Shown here in pieces: positions 1 to 7,544 of a DNA stretch of 15,883 nucleotides. The position numbers and the translations under genes were made by a program. This DNA comes from Oxalobacteraceae bacterium (GTDB taxonomy: Bacteria; Pseudomonadota; Gammaproteobacteria; Burkholderiales; Burkholderiaceae_D): contig DPRS01000035.1 in assembly GCA_003537575.1 (NCBI GenBank), positions 55,847 through 71,729 on the forward strand, in the 5' to 3' direction. The notes beneath the pieces are model-generated. The model did no database searches. It saw only the letters and a program-made list of their open reading frames with translations, and had not been told where the DNA came from. Each line of letters begins with the position of its first letter. Within the stretch, counting starts at the first letter, position 1.

Positions 1-4
1 ACAG

Positions 5-304
5 ATGCCGCTGGTGTTGCCTGAGGAGCCGCTGCTAGCGCCAGCCCCGACACTCGCGGAGCCGTGCAACCAGGACGTGGCGCAAGTGCTGGCGGCGGCG
101 GTCGCGCTGGGCGCCGGCGCCGCGGGCTTTGAAAAATACGCTGCCCGGCGCTGGGGCGCAGGCTGGAAACACAATGCGGCTGGCCGGCGACGCGTACTGG
201 ACGAGATTCACCGCTACCAGAATGATGCAGAGGGTTTCGTCGACAAGATCGACGCTGCACTGCGGGCGACTGGCGCGGTGGTACAGGAAGGGAGTCGGCC
301 ATGA
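5..304 (+). CDS. Small protein of unknown function upstream of SbcCD-like pair
   Basis: The frame encodes 99 residues from the first ATG, but it stays open to the window edge, so the true start may lie outside. The first half is rich in Pro and Ala. The second half is basic and helical-looking, ending in a stretch with HRYQNDAEGFVDKIDAAL. There is no signal peptide, membrane segment or motif that I recognise. Its TGA overlaps the ATG of the phosphoesterase gene by four bases (ATGA), so the two are probably translationally coupled and in one operon. A role alongside the nuclease pair is inferred from position only. Confidence 0.6.
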   Translation: MPLVLPEEPLLAPAPTLAEPCNQDVAQVLAAAVALGAGAAGFEKYAARRWGAGWKHNAAGRRRVLDEIHRYQNDAEGFVDKIDAALRATGAVVQEGSRP

Positions 305-1617
305 TCCGGATTGCTCATTTTTCTGATTTGCACTACTGCGCCAAGTATTTGACGGAAGCCGATCGCTGTTTCTCCTATGCCGTGGACCGTGCCATTGCCT
401 TGCAGGCGGAGGTGGCCGTCATTTCAGGCGATGCGACCGACCATGCGCTGGACGTGCATGCGCCGGCCGTGGCTGCTTTCGCGCGCCAACTCCGGCGGCT
501 GGCCGACCATTGCCCGGTTCTGATGCTGCAGGGGACATATTCGCACGAGCCGCCCGGGACGCTGGCGGTTTTCGGATTGCTGGGCGGGCGCTTCCCGATA
601 TATGTCGCTGACCGGATCGGCCAGGTGGCCCTGACGACGGCCGGCCGCTGGCTCGCTTCCAATGGCTGGTGCTTTGAGCAGGTGCCCGGCAGCATCCGGG
701 CATTGTTTTCTTGCGTGCCGACGGTCAACAAGGCGGCTGTGGCAGCGACCATGGGCGCTGGCGTTGCTGCCGAAGCCGTCGGCCAGCAATTATCCCTGCT
801 ATTGCGTGGCTTCGTACCCTCCCACCACGCCGCCCGTGCCATGCAGGTGCCCAGCATCGGCGTATCCCATGGCACGGTCTACGGCTGCGTGACCGAGCAT
901 GGCGTACCGATGGCAGGCTTCGACCATGAATTCACGACCGGATCGTTGTTTGGCGCCCGGGCGCAAGCCTTCCTGCTTGGGCACATCCATCGGCATCAGC
1001 AATGGGAAGCCGATGGGCAGAGAATCGCCTATGCCGGCTCCATCGGGCGATTCCATTACGGCGAAGAGGGAGAAAAGGGCTTCCTGCTGTGGGAAGTCGA
1101 TGCCCGGACTGGGCGCTGCGTACTGCAGCCGACGCCGGCGCGACGCACGATCGACCTCAGTTTCGAGGGCAAGCCGGAGCTGGCCGCCATCCGGGCCGCC
1201 GCTGCCGATGGTGCGCTCGATGGCGCCTTCGTGCGGGTGCGCTGGCAAGTGCCCGACGAGGATCGCCACGAAGTCGACCGTGGCGCGATCCAGCGCATTC
1301 TCCGGGACGCCGCCGAGGTCCGGCTGGAGGGGCGGATTTTGCCGGTCATCCGCACGCGCGCCGCTGGCATCGCCCAGGCGGTGTCGATGGCTGACAAGGT
1401 GCGGGCTTGGGCGGTGGCGACCGAATGCATGCCTGAACCGCTGCTGGCATGCCTGGAAAACCTGCATTGCCATGCGCCGGAAGCGATCGCCGCGGCGATC
1501 CTCGGGCGCACCGCAGAACCCGCAAAGCCGGATTTGGAAGACTCACCCACGGTGGTGCTGCCAGCCGAACGGCTGGCTGGCAGCACCGACGAACCCGAAC
1601 AAGGAGTGTCGTCATGA
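301..1617 (+). CDS. SbcD/Mre11-like metallophosphoesterase
   Basis: The 438-residue protein has the calcineurin-like phosphoesterase order of motifs. These are D9-x-H11 (FSDLH), G43-D44 (ISGD), a GTYSHE segment at 78-83 where GNH(D/E) is expected, H190 in GVSHG, and G227-H-I-H230. By family knowledge these residues bind two metal ions in the SbcD/Mre11 nuclease, which pairs with an SbcC/Rad50 ATPase to process DNA ends and hairpins. A strong Shine-Dalgarno (GGAAGGGAG, 286-294) supports the ATG at 301. The stop overlaps the start of the SbcC-like gene by four bases, which supports a two-subunit complex. The asparagine of the third motif is absent, so activity may differ from classical SbcD. 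A general metallophosphoesterase is the fallback call. Confidence 0.85.
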   Translation: MIRIAHFSDLHYCAKYLTEADRCFSYAVDRAIALQAEVAVISGDATDHALDVHAPAVAAFARQLRRLADHCPVLMLQGTYSHEPPGTLAVFGLLGGRFPIYVADRIGQVALTTAGRWLASNGWCFEQVPGSIRALFSCVPTVNKAAVAATMGAGVAAEAVGQQLSLLLRGFVPSHHAARAMQVPSIGVSHGTVYGCVTEHGVPMAGFDHEFTTGSLFGARAQAFLLGHIHRHQQWEADGQRIAYAGSIGRFHYGEEGEKGFLLWEVDARTGRCVLQPTPARRTIDLSFEGKPELAAIRAAAADGALDGAFVRVRWQVPDEDRHEVDRGAIQRILRDAAEVRLEGRILPVIRTRAAGIAQAVSMADKVRAWAVATECMPEPLLACLENLHCHAPEAIAAAILGRTAEPAKPDLEDSPTVVLPAERLAGSTDEPEQGVSS

Positions 1618-4046
1618 CCCCGCTGAGTCTGACCCTGAAGGGATTTAATGGCATTCGCGACGGGCTCGGGCGCGATGCGCTCACGCTCGACTTAGCGCAG
1701 CTGGCAGGCGAGGCGCAACTAGTCGCCATTGCCGGCGCCAACGGCCGCGGCAAGACCACCCTCATGGAAAACATGCACCCGTATCTGACCATGCCGTCGC
1801 GCGCGGCATTGGCCGGACCAGGAGGATTTTCCTATTACGATCACGTCTATCTCCCCGAAAACGAAAAGGACCTGGTGTGGGAACATGGCGGCCGGCGTTA
1901 CCGCTCACACATCGTGATCCGCCAGAACGGCAAGCGCAAGACCGAAGCGTTCCTGTTCCTGCAGGACGGCGCCGGCTGGGCGCCTTGCCGGCTGCCCGAC
2001 GGGACGGTGTCGGATGGCCGGGTGGAGAACTACGAGCGCTGCATCGCCGCGCTGTGCGGCGGCGCCGACACATTCTTCACGTCGGCGTTTTCCGCGCAGG
2101 GTAAACGTCAGCTGACCGCCTACCGCAATGCCGAGATCAAGTCGCTGCTGGCGGATTTGCTGGGGCTGGATGATATTCGCGCACTGGGCCAGCAGGCGGC
2201 CGAAACCGCCAAACTGCTCAATGCGGGTTTGCTGGTGCTGCGCCAGGAGCAGGCAAGCCTGGACGAGGCCCTGCGCTGCAATGCCGTCGAGCGCCTGCGC
2301 CTGGCAGGTGCCGCCGAACGCCTGAGCGAGGCGGGGGCCGGCAGAAGCGTCGCGCAGCAGGCGCTGGAGCGCGCCCGCGCCGCCGAATTAACGCTGCTGG
2401 CAGAGCGGCAGCGCGCACGGGATAGCGAGACGCGCCGCGCGGAACTGCTTTGCGAACGGCAGGCGGCCATCGACGGCAGCAGGCAAGCCATGGCGGCGCT
2501 GCAGGCACAGGATGCCGTCGAGCGGCAACGCCTGGAGCGGCTGGCGCAGCAGTTGGCAGCCAGGATCAGTCAGGCGCAGGCGCGGCGCCGCCAGTTGCTG
2601 GCCAGGCGCCAGGAAGGACTGGACATCGTGGCACGGGCCGCCGCCGTGCGGCGCGCCGGCCGGCGTGAAGGCCTGGCGGGCCAGGTGAGCGCGGCGCGGT
2701 CTGAACGCGTCGCACAATGCCGCCAGCGCGCCCGGCGCTTGAACGACTTGGAGAACACTGAAAGAACCGCACTGCAAAAGCTGGCGGCAATCGAGCGCGA
2801 GGCCGGCCAGGCAGTCTTGCGCGAAACGGACCTGGTGCGGCGCTTAGGCTTATCCAATGACGTGCCGTGCGCCGGCAGCGATTTGCAGGGGCGCTGCAAG
2901 CTGCTGGGCGATGCACGCGAAGCCAGGGCGCTGTTGCCGAGCGCCGGCAGCAAGATCGCTAGCCTGGCCAAGCAGAAGGTGGCGGCCATGGAGGAACTGG
3001 AGGAAATCCATGCCGCGCTCTTGGCCCATGCCGATGCGCCAGCTGGATTGCAGCAGGCCGAGCAGCGGCACAGTCGCGCACAGAAGCGGGCCTCCCGCTA
3101 TGCAGTGATGGCGGCCAGGGCAGGCGAAGTGGCACAGGCCAGCGCCGCCTTGTCCGAGATCGACCGGGAACTGGCCTTGCTGGTGGAAGGAGAGGGCGAA
3201 TCGTCAGCCGAACGCGCCGAGCGCGCGCAGATTGGCGAAGCGCGGCAATTGCTTGCCGACCAGAGGGAGCGGCAGGCCGCTCAGCAGTCAGCCATCTTGC
3301 GCCGCATTGCAGAGGCGCTTGCCGCGTTACCGGCGCCAATCGACCCGCAGCTTCCAGTGCGGGTGCGCCAGACGATCACGCAGGCCGCGGCGGCCGTGGT
3401 TGCGGCGGAACAGCACTATCTTGCGGCGGCAGGCGACGTGCAGGCGCTGGCGTTCGTACAGAGTCAGGCTGCCGAACTGGCGGCGTGCCAAGCCCGCGCC
3501 GCGGCGCACGCGGCGCGGGTCGAGTCGGAACTGGGGAACTGGAAGCTGCTGGCCAAATGCCTGGGCAACGATGGCGTGATTGCGCTGGTGATCGACGATG
3601 CGGGGCCGGCCCTGGCAAGCCTGGCGAACGCGCTACTGCTGGCCTGCTATGGACCCCGCTTTACCGTCGCGATCAGGACGCTGGCAGCGACCGGCAAGGG
3701 CGGTCAGCGCGAGACGTTTGACATCGTGGTGCACGATGGTGAGTCGGATCAGAACAAGAGCGTTGGCTTGATGAGCGGCGGCGAGCGGGTCTGGATCAAC
3801 GAATGCCTGACCCGCGCCATTGCCCTGTACCTGACGCAGCATTCAGGACGGCACTACGCCACGCTGTTTTCGGACGAGGCCGATGGCTCGCTCGACCCGC
3901 AGCGCAAACGAATGTTCATGGACATGAAGCGGGAAGTGTTGCGCCTGGGCGGTTATGCGCGGGAGTTTTTCGTGTCGCAGACGCCAGAGCTGACTGCGCT
4001 GGCCGACGCGGTGATCGACCTGGATGCCTGGGCCGTTTTGCGATAA
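1614..4046 (+). CDS. SbcC/Rad50-like SMC-type ATPase
   Basis: From ATG 1614 the protein is 810 residues. It has a Walker A motif (GANGRGKTT, 41-49), long Ala/Arg/Gln/Glu-rich coiled-coil arms (about 190-650), an ABC signature (LMSGGE, 719-724) and Walker B with catalytic Glu (D754-E755), followed by GSLD. This is the head-arm-hook-arm-head plan of SbcC/Rad50. The arm centre, where a CxxC zinc hook is expected, instead has two cysteines nine residues apart (C419 and C428). I chose 1614 over the upstream ATG at 1449 because AAGGAG lies at 1601-1606, the ATGA overlap couples it to the phosphoesterase, and the earlier extension just overlaps that gene. It is shorter than chromosomal SbcC, which fits variants carried on mobile elements. 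Predicted role: ATP-driven partner of the upstream nuclease. Confidence 0.87.
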   Translation: MTPLSLTLKGFNGIRDGLGRDALTLDLAQLAGEAQLVAIAGANGRGKTTLMENMHPYLTMPSRAALAGPGGFSYYDHVYLPENEKDLVWEHGGRRYRSHIVIRQNGKRKTEAFLFLQDGAGWAPCRLPDGTVSDGRVENYERCIAALCGGADTFFTSAFSAQGKRQLTAYRNAEIKSLLADLLGLDDIRALGQQAAETAKLLNAGLLVLRQEQASLDEALRCNAVERLRLAGAAERLSEAGAGRSVAQQALERARAAELTLLAERQRARDSETRRAELLCERQAAIDGSRQAMAALQAQDAVERQRLERLAQQLAARISQAQARRRQLLARRQEGLDIVARAAAVRRAGRREGLAGQVSAARSERVAQCRQRARRLNDLENTERTALQKLAAIEREAGQAVLRETDLVRRLGLSNDVPCAGSDLQGRCKLLGDAREARALLPSAGSKIASLAKQKVAAMEELEEIHAALLAHADAPAGLQQAEQRHSRAQKRASRYAVMAARAGEVAQASAALSEIDRELALLVEGEGESSAERAERAQIGEARQLLADQRERQAAQQSAILRRIAEALAALPAPIDPQLPVRVRQTITQAAAAVVAAEQHYLAAAGDVQALAFVQSQAAELAACQARAAAHAARVESELGNWKLLAKCLGNDGVIALVIDDAGPALASLANALLLACYGPRFTVAIRTLAATGKGGQRETFDIVVHDGESDQNKSVGLMSGGERVWINECLTRAIALYLTQHSGRHYATLFSDEADGSLDPQRKRMFMDMKREVLRLGGYAREFFVSQTPELTALADAVIDLDAWAVLR

Positions 4047-4071
4047 ATGCCCGCTTGTCCGCTGCGACGAC

Positions 4072-4099
4072 GCCCATGCATGGGCAATGCTGTCATTGC
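4072..4099. repeat. Two adjoining dyads between convergent genes
   Basis: GCCCATGCATGGGC at 4072-4085 is a perfect 14-base palindrome. It is followed directly by GCAATG-CTGT-CATTGC at 4084-4099, a 6-bp hairpin with a 4-base loop. Both lie in the 99-base gap between the converging stops of the SbcC-like and EF-hand genes. No T-tract follows on either strand, so an intrinsic terminator is not supported; transcript-end structure or a protein-binding site are both possible. Confidence 0.4.
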
Positions 4100-4145
4100 A
4101 GGGGACAGGCCCTCACTGTTGGCTGCTGGTGGACGCGCTACAACG

Positions 4146-4466
4146 TCACTTTTGCATGCGGTCGTGTCCCATCATCCCGCCGCAGCCCGGGGGATGCATG
4201 GTTTTCATGTCTTTCATGTCGATCACGCCCTCTTGGTTTTTCATCTTGTCAAACATTGCTTCGTGGTGGCGCATGAATTCTTCTTTCGTGATTTTGCCGT
4301 CGCCATTGGCATCGATGCCCTGCATCATCATCATGTGATGGTCGCGGTCGCGTTGCATTTGCCCCATCGGCATATTGGAAGGGGGCATGTTTTGTCCGGA
4401 TTGCGCCGTGGTGCAGCCTGCGACAGCTAGCGCCGCAGTCAGAATCAAAATGCTGGAGGCTTTCAT
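4146..4466 (-). CDS. Met/His-rich EF-hand lipoprotein
   Basis: The 106-residue protein begins with a lipoprotein signal peptide ending in the lipobox VAGC, with C18 as the lipidated residue, so it should be anchored in the cell envelope. One canonical 12-residue EF-hand loop runs from D52 to E63 (DANGDGKITKEE) with D52, N54, D56, T60 and E63 as likely Ca2+ ligands. Around it are Met/His-rich stretches (HHMMMM at 43-48; a C-terminus with GCGGMMGHDRM) of a type often linked to soft-metal binding. A Shine-Dalgarno (AAAAGGAAC on the - strand) precedes the ATG. It faces the SbcC-like gene and appears to be transcribed alone. A regulatory or metal-buffering role is inferred; there is no enzymatic domain. 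Confidence 0.8.
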   Translation of the reverse strand: MKASSILILTAALAVAGCTTAQSGQNMPPSNMPMGQMQRDRDHHMMMMQGIDANGDGKITKEEFMRHHEAMFDKMKNQEGVIDMKDMKTMHPPGCGGMMGHDRMQK

Positions 4467-4909
4467 GTGAAGTTCCTTTTAGACGTGTTTGCTCCAGTCT
4501 GCCATTATTGCCGAGCTTTTTCCACCATAGACAAGATAAGAGCAACTTGCAAGAGATGTCAGTCGCATCCATGGCTTTGGTTAAGCCTTGCCGGTTAGAT
4601 GCTGCCGCCCGGCGCAATAGTCTGCCCCCGGTATTTGCCTTGTGCCTAGGCAGCAGCGCAATGCCGGCAAGCGTTAGCCTGTATGGCATGCGCACACATC
4701 CGCGTGACTCGTTGCCTGGATTGCCTGTTGCTTGAAAGCTCGCTAGTATGAGCGTGAAATTTACCGGCAGAAAAGTTTGCAAGAGGCGAGGAGCTTTGCC
4801 CGATCGGTTGGCCTTCGCTTTGTGCAATCGATTGACCCCGCAAAACGTGCATCTTGGGATGGATCCCGGAATATGCCACGCTTCATGCAAACGAATGCCG
4901 CTGGCTGAC
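4467..4909. other. Divergent intergenic region, 443 bases
   Basis: It separates the EF-hand gene (-) from the membrane protein gene (+). A frame in phase with the + gene is open from 4748, but its translation is Cys/Arg-rich and unlike the rest of that protein, so I treat it as non-coding. For the EF-hand gene a weak promoter candidate on - reads TTGCAA, 17 bases, TATGGT (around 4525-4555); each box matches consensus at 4 of 6 bases. I see no strong repeat or RNA structure. Confidence 0.35.
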
Positions 4910-5461
4910 ATGAACAATAAACAACGAACTGAGCACCATCTTCATCTGCGTGTACGCGAACTCACGCAACTCTTCAATTCACTGGATCCGACTCCTTTTT
5001 TAAACAAGGACCTGAACCGTTCAGTTGAGACATTCATCGAAAGCTGGGCGCTCGGACATGCGCCGGATTGTCAGCTGCATATCCATATTCATTTCGAAGA
5101 GTTTTCATCCGACGGGAATGCCCAGGTGCTGGTGAAGGAGGCGATCCATAATCATTTCGATTACAAGGTCGGGTTGGTTCGGTCGGAATTGAAGGAAATG
5201 TTGAGGCAAGGCCGAATCAGCCTGATGATTGGGATCGCGTTTGTGGCGGCATGTCTCATCGGTGCCGAAGCTGTTTCTCACTATGCGCAGGGCAGCATCC
5301 GCAGCATTGCGCGGGAGAGCCTGACGATCATCGGGTGGGTGGCAATGTGGCGTCCGGTGCAAATTTTTCTGTACGACTGGTGGCCCCTCGCGCGGCGAAT
5401 CAAAGTCTATGCCAATTTGCGCCATGCGACGGTGCAGGTCATTGAAGGGCATAAGCCATGA
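4910..5461 (+). CDS. Two-helix membrane protein of unknown function
   Basis: From ATG 4910 the protein has 183 residues. The first 100 are soluble and mixed helix/strand, with LFNSLDPTPFLNKDLN near the start and an alternating HIHIHF strand at 57-62. Two hydrophobic segments follow at about 104-122 and 136-156. The second runs into an aromatic stretch (MWRPVQIFLYDWWPL, 146-160) and then a basic tail, so both ends probably face the cytoplasm. I recall this C-terminal pattern from conserved hypothetical proteins of Alpha- and Betaproteobacteria; no function is known to me. The start is uncertain: no clear Shine-Dalgarno precedes 4910, and ATG 4895 or 4748 in the same frame are alternatives. I prefer 4910 because the protein-like sequence starts there. 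Confidence 0.72.
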   Translation: MNNKQRTEHHLHLRVRELTQLFNSLDPTPFLNKDLNRSVETFIESWALGHAPDCQLHIHIHFEEFSSDGNAQVLVKEAIHNHFDYKVGLVRSELKEMLRQGRISLMIGIAFVAACLIGAEAVSHYAQGSIRSIARESLTIIGWVAMWRPVQIFLYDWWPLARRIKVYANLRHATVQVIEGHKP

Positions 5462-5512
5462 GGATGATTCCTTGACGGGATGGGCTGACGACATGCTTGT
5501 CAAGATCGTCCG

Positions 5513-5541
5513 GGGATCTGCCTGAGCCTGCGGCAGATCCC
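5513..5541. repeat. Perfect 10-bp inverted repeat (hairpin)
   Basis: GGGATCTGCC at 5513-5522 and GGCAGATCCC at 5532-5541 form a perfect 10-bp stem with a 9-base loop. It starts 51 bases past the stop of the membrane protein gene and before the radC terminator. No T-tract follows on the + strand, so if it ends the + transcript it does so without the usual uridine run. An intergenic repeat unit is the alternative. Confidence 0.5.
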
Positions 5542-5578
5542 GAGGACGGGAGAGGGCGCTTCATGCCTGAACTTGGCG

Positions 5579-5613
5579 AAAAAAAATGAGCGCGTTTAGC
5601 TCGGAAAGCGCGC
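5579..5613 (-). terminator. radC: Intrinsic terminator of radC
   Basis: Read on -, an eight-pair stem (5590-5597 with 5606-5613, one G-U wobble, GC-rich base GCGCG/CGCGC) with an 8-base loop is followed after three bases by eight Ts (5586-5579). It lies just past the radC stop, as expected for a rho-independent terminator. Confidence 0.72.
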
Positions 5614-5616
5614 AGG

Positions 5617-6201
5617 CTACAGCAACCCCTGTTCGGCGAACGACTGCGTTTCGCTGCCGGCAACGATGAAGTGATCAATGATCCGCACATCGACCAGCGC
5701 CAGCGCGGACTTGAGCTGTTGCGTCAGCAGCTGATCGGCCTGGCTCGGTGCCGCATGGCCGCTCGGATGGTTGTGTGCAACGATCAGCGACGCCGCATTG
5801 TGCGCCAGCGCCGACTTCACCACTTCGCGCGGGTACACCGACGTGTGGGTCAGCGTGCCCCGGAACAATTCCTGCGCTTCGATCAGGCGATTGCGCACGT
5901 CGAGATACAGCACCAGGAAGACTTCATGCTCGGCATGCGCACAGTACAGGCGCAGCCAATCTCGCACGGTACCTGGGGAACTCAATACCGGCCGGGCCTG
6001 CATTTGGTCGGTCAAATCGCGCAGGAGGAGTTCTCGCGCAATGGCGAGTCGCTGATGCACCATCGTCTCGTGCGACGCCAATGCAACCGCGTCGTATGGC
6101 GCAGACAATGCGGCCGCCATCTCGGCAAGGCATGCCGTACGGGGTGGCGCGACCAGTTCACTGACCAGTTCGGCGCGTGACATCGAGGTAATCTTGCTCA
6201 T
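5617..6201 (-). CDS. radC: RadC-family JAB/JAMM domain protein
   Basis: The 194-residue protein ends in a RadC (MPN/JAMM) domain from about 90. E93 lies in HEVFLVLYLD, followed by H143-N-H145-P-S-G, P152-S153 and D156, which is the HxHPSGxxxPSxxD metal-binding signature. SVYPREVVK at 121-129 is also typical. The N-terminal 90 residues do not show the helix-hairpin-helix I would expect of chromosomal RadC; this shorter form is common on ICEs and plasmids. Despite the name, a repair role is not established, and a link to transfer or recombination is inferred from where such genes occur. GGAGAA four bases before the ATG supports the start. A structured leader lies upstream and an intrinsic terminator downstream, so the gene probably forms its own transcript. 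Confidence 0.9.
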   Translation of the reverse strand: MSKITSMSRAELVSELVAPPRTACLAEMAAALSAPYDAVALASHETMVHQRLAIARELLLRDLTDQMQARPVLSSPGTVRDWLRLYCAHAEHEVFLVLYLDVRNRLIEAQELFRGTLTHTSVYPREVVKSALAHNAASLIVAHNHPSGHAAPSQADQLLTQQLKSALALVDVRIIDHFIVAGSETQSFAEQGLL

Positions 6202-6515
6202 GGCATTCTCCAGTAAATAAATCGGGGAACGCTGCTCCGACGGGAACAGGGTTTCCTCAGTGAGGCGCAGGGGGCTGCGCGGATGGATCGAATGGTGACC
6301 GTTGCGGCAGACGCGAGCGCAGGGTCGCCATCCGGCGATGGGTTGCGATGTTGCTTCATGCTGTCCAATTCCTGTTTTGGATGCGACTGCAGTCGGACCG
6401 CAATGGGACTGGAGAATAAGTACTCCGCTTGATTAAAATTTTTCCGTGCAGATCAAGACAAATGCGCCGAATCGCGCGACAATCGTCGGGTTTTCAGCTT
6501 GTTACGAGCACGATC
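6202..6515. other. Divergent radC upstream region, 314 bases
   Basis: It holds the radC Shine-Dalgarno and leader RNA (6217-6260). The rest, between the divergent radC and the small + gene, is mixed sequence turning AT-rich near 6430-6445. I could not pick a convincing promoter on either strand. Confidence 0.4.
6217..6260 (-). promoter_or_regulatory. radC leader RNA, double hairpin (copy A)
   Basis: On the - strand the sequence before the radC Shine-Dalgarno folds as two hairpins in a row. The first pairs GGAA with TTCC (6256-6242). The second is CGGAG, loop CAGCGTT, CCCCG (6239-6223) with one mismatch, and is followed by an AT-rich linker GATTT. The second loop and its closing Cs match the two leaders at 7249-7300 and 7545-7592. 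The layout resembles the radC RNA motif known from 5' leaders of radC and other mobile-element genes. This copy pairs less perfectly than the other two. Confidence 0.5.
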
Positions 6516-6737
6516 ATGATTCGCCTCGGAAATCATATTCGCCTGACCAGTACGGATATCGAGCGATTTGCAAAGATCACCGGCTTTCATCCGGAGCACG
6601 TCAATACGCTCGATGACCTGGATGCCTACATCGCCAGGTGCAAGCAGTACTACTGGGGCGTATCGTATGAAACCCGGTTTCTGCACTGGCTGATGGATCG
6701 CGAGCGGTCCCGCTGCATGGGCGCAGGCCGCGGCTAG
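6516..6737 (+). CDS. Small protein of unknown function (73 aa)
   Basis: From ATG 6516 the protein has 73 residues. It has a regular N-terminus (IRLTSTDIERFAKITGF), then LDDLDAYIARCKQYYWG and ETRFLHWLMDRE, which suggests a compact helical domain. There is no signal peptide or membrane segment, and I do not recognise a named family. An in-frame TTG at 6429 and ATG at 6462 would lengthen it, but the added residues are basic and low in structure, so 6516 is preferred even though no good Shine-Dalgarno is visible. It is divergent from radC and converges on the - strand gene ending at 6757. Confidence 0.6.
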   Translation: MIRLGNHIRLTSTDIERFAKITGFHPEHVNTLDDLDAYIARCKQYYWGVSYETRFLHWLMDRERSRCMGAGRG

Positions 6738-6756
6738 TGCCGTGGTCTGCACTTCA

Positions 6757-7233
6757 TCATGCAGTCTTGGCGTCAGACGAAGGGGCATCCGCTGGCGTGG
6801 CGACTTCCGCGCTAAACGCTGATTGCGCATGTACGAACTCGGATTCGGCCGCCAACCGGCGCACGTGACGCTTGGCCGGTTCCGTCGCAGCGTCGGGCAG
6901 GCAGGCGACGGCGAGGTTGCCACCCTCGCGCAGCCATTTGCCCAGCGCATGTGCCGGCGTTACCAGCAAGGCGCCGCACAGCATGCGCACGGACTGGCCG
7001 ATGCGCTTGTTGCGTGCCTGACGCTCTTTGTGCCGGCGCAGGCTTTCCCTGCAACGCAGGTAAAGCGCAAGATGCGCGCGCTTCATTTCCGCATCGGCTT
7101 CCAGTTGCTGCAGGATCTCGGCGGCAATGACCGGGTCGCCGGTACGCCGGTAAAAGCCGATCCAGGCCTTGTCTTCTTCCAGGGCGACGCTGGAGCGTCG
7201 ATATGGGAGGCGGTTGCTGTTTGCTTGGGACAT
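6757..7233 (-). CDS. Charged helical protein of unknown function (158 aa)
   Basis: Translation from ATG 7233 gives 158 residues. The front half has EEDKAWIGFYRRTGDPVI and then a long, strongly charged helical region (AEILQQLEADAEMKRAHLAL, then Arg/Lys-rich) that could form a short coiled coil or bind nucleic acid. A mildly hydrophobic patch follows (MLCGALLVTPAHAL), then an acidic/Ala tail. The frame is open much further upstream, but AAAGGAAC (7241-7248 on -) lies seven bases before 7233 and the leader RNA occupies the upstream part, so 7233 is well supported. It follows the small gene at 7325-7528 on the same strand but has its own leader. No function is recognised. Confidence 0.75.
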   Translation of the reverse strand: MSQANSNRLPYRRSSVALEEDKAWIGFYRRTGDPVIAAEILQQLEADAEMKRAHLALYLRCRESLRRHKERQARNKRIGQSVRMLCGALLVTPAHALGKWLREGGNLAVACLPDAATEPAKRHVRRLAAESEFVHAQSAFSAEVATPADAPSSDAKTA

Positions 7234-7248
7234 GGTGCTGTTCCTTTC

Positions 7249-7300
7249 AAAATGCGGGAACACCACGCCCGCTCGGGGAAGTGGCGAACTTCCCGCGAGG
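7249..7300 (-). promoter_or_regulatory. Leader RNA, double hairpin (copy B)
   Basis: Upstream of the gene starting at 7233, the - strand forms two clean hairpins. The first is GGGAAGT, loop TCGCC, ACTTCCC (7294-7276), seven perfect pairs. The second is GCGGG, loop CGTGGTGTT, CCCGC (7272-7254), five perfect pairs. ATTTT and the Shine-Dalgarno follow. Order, spacing and the GGTGTTCCC segment match copy C. It resembles the radC RNA motif, a proposed cis-regulator of mobile-element genes. Confidence 0.62.
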
Positions 7301-7324
7301 CTCATGACAACGAGGGCGCATATC

Positions 7325-7528
7325 TTACGATAGCGGACGGTTTGCGGACTGAGGCCTGGACGCCTTGCGGTCGATGTGCGACACATCAGGTGCATGCCGG
7401 CCGACAGGCAAGGCGCTTGGCCGCAGCAGGGCACCGAGATCCGGTTGGGGCGCCGCGGCGGCCTGGCGGATGCCGCTGCCGCCCAGTAAAACGCCGATGC
7501 AACGCGCAGGGGAAGGGGGGACGAACAT
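7325..7528 (-). CDS. Small protein of unknown function (67 aa)
   Basis: ATG 7528 is preceded by GAGGAGAGCACC on the - strand, a strong Shine-Dalgarno, and by a structured leader. The 67-residue product has an N-terminal stretch with CIGVLLGGSG, then Ala/Pro/Arg-rich sequence with no motif. The protein itself looks unremarkable; the case that it is real rests on the Shine-Dalgarno and on the leader shared with two neighbours. It is the first gene of a probable two-gene - strand unit with the gene at 6757-7233. It could also be a short leader peptide or a decayed gene. Confidence 0.5.
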   Translation of the reverse strand: MFVPPSPARCIGVLLGGSGIRQAAAAPQPDLGALLRPSALPVGRHAPDVSHIDRKASRPQSANRPLS

Positions 7529-7544
7529 GGTGCTCTCCTCAATG

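Noticed and set aside
375..1586. Long antisense open frames across the phosphoesterase gene (for example 799-1473 on -)
   Set aside because: High GC makes stop codons rare in other frames. The translations are Arg/Pro/Ala-rich with no motif, while the + frame carries all metal-binding motifs.
1449..1613. Upstream ATG giving a 55-residue longer SbcC-like protein
   Set aside because: It lies wholly inside the phosphoesterase gene, the extra residues are not protein-like, and the Shine-Dalgarno and ATGA coupling point to 1614.
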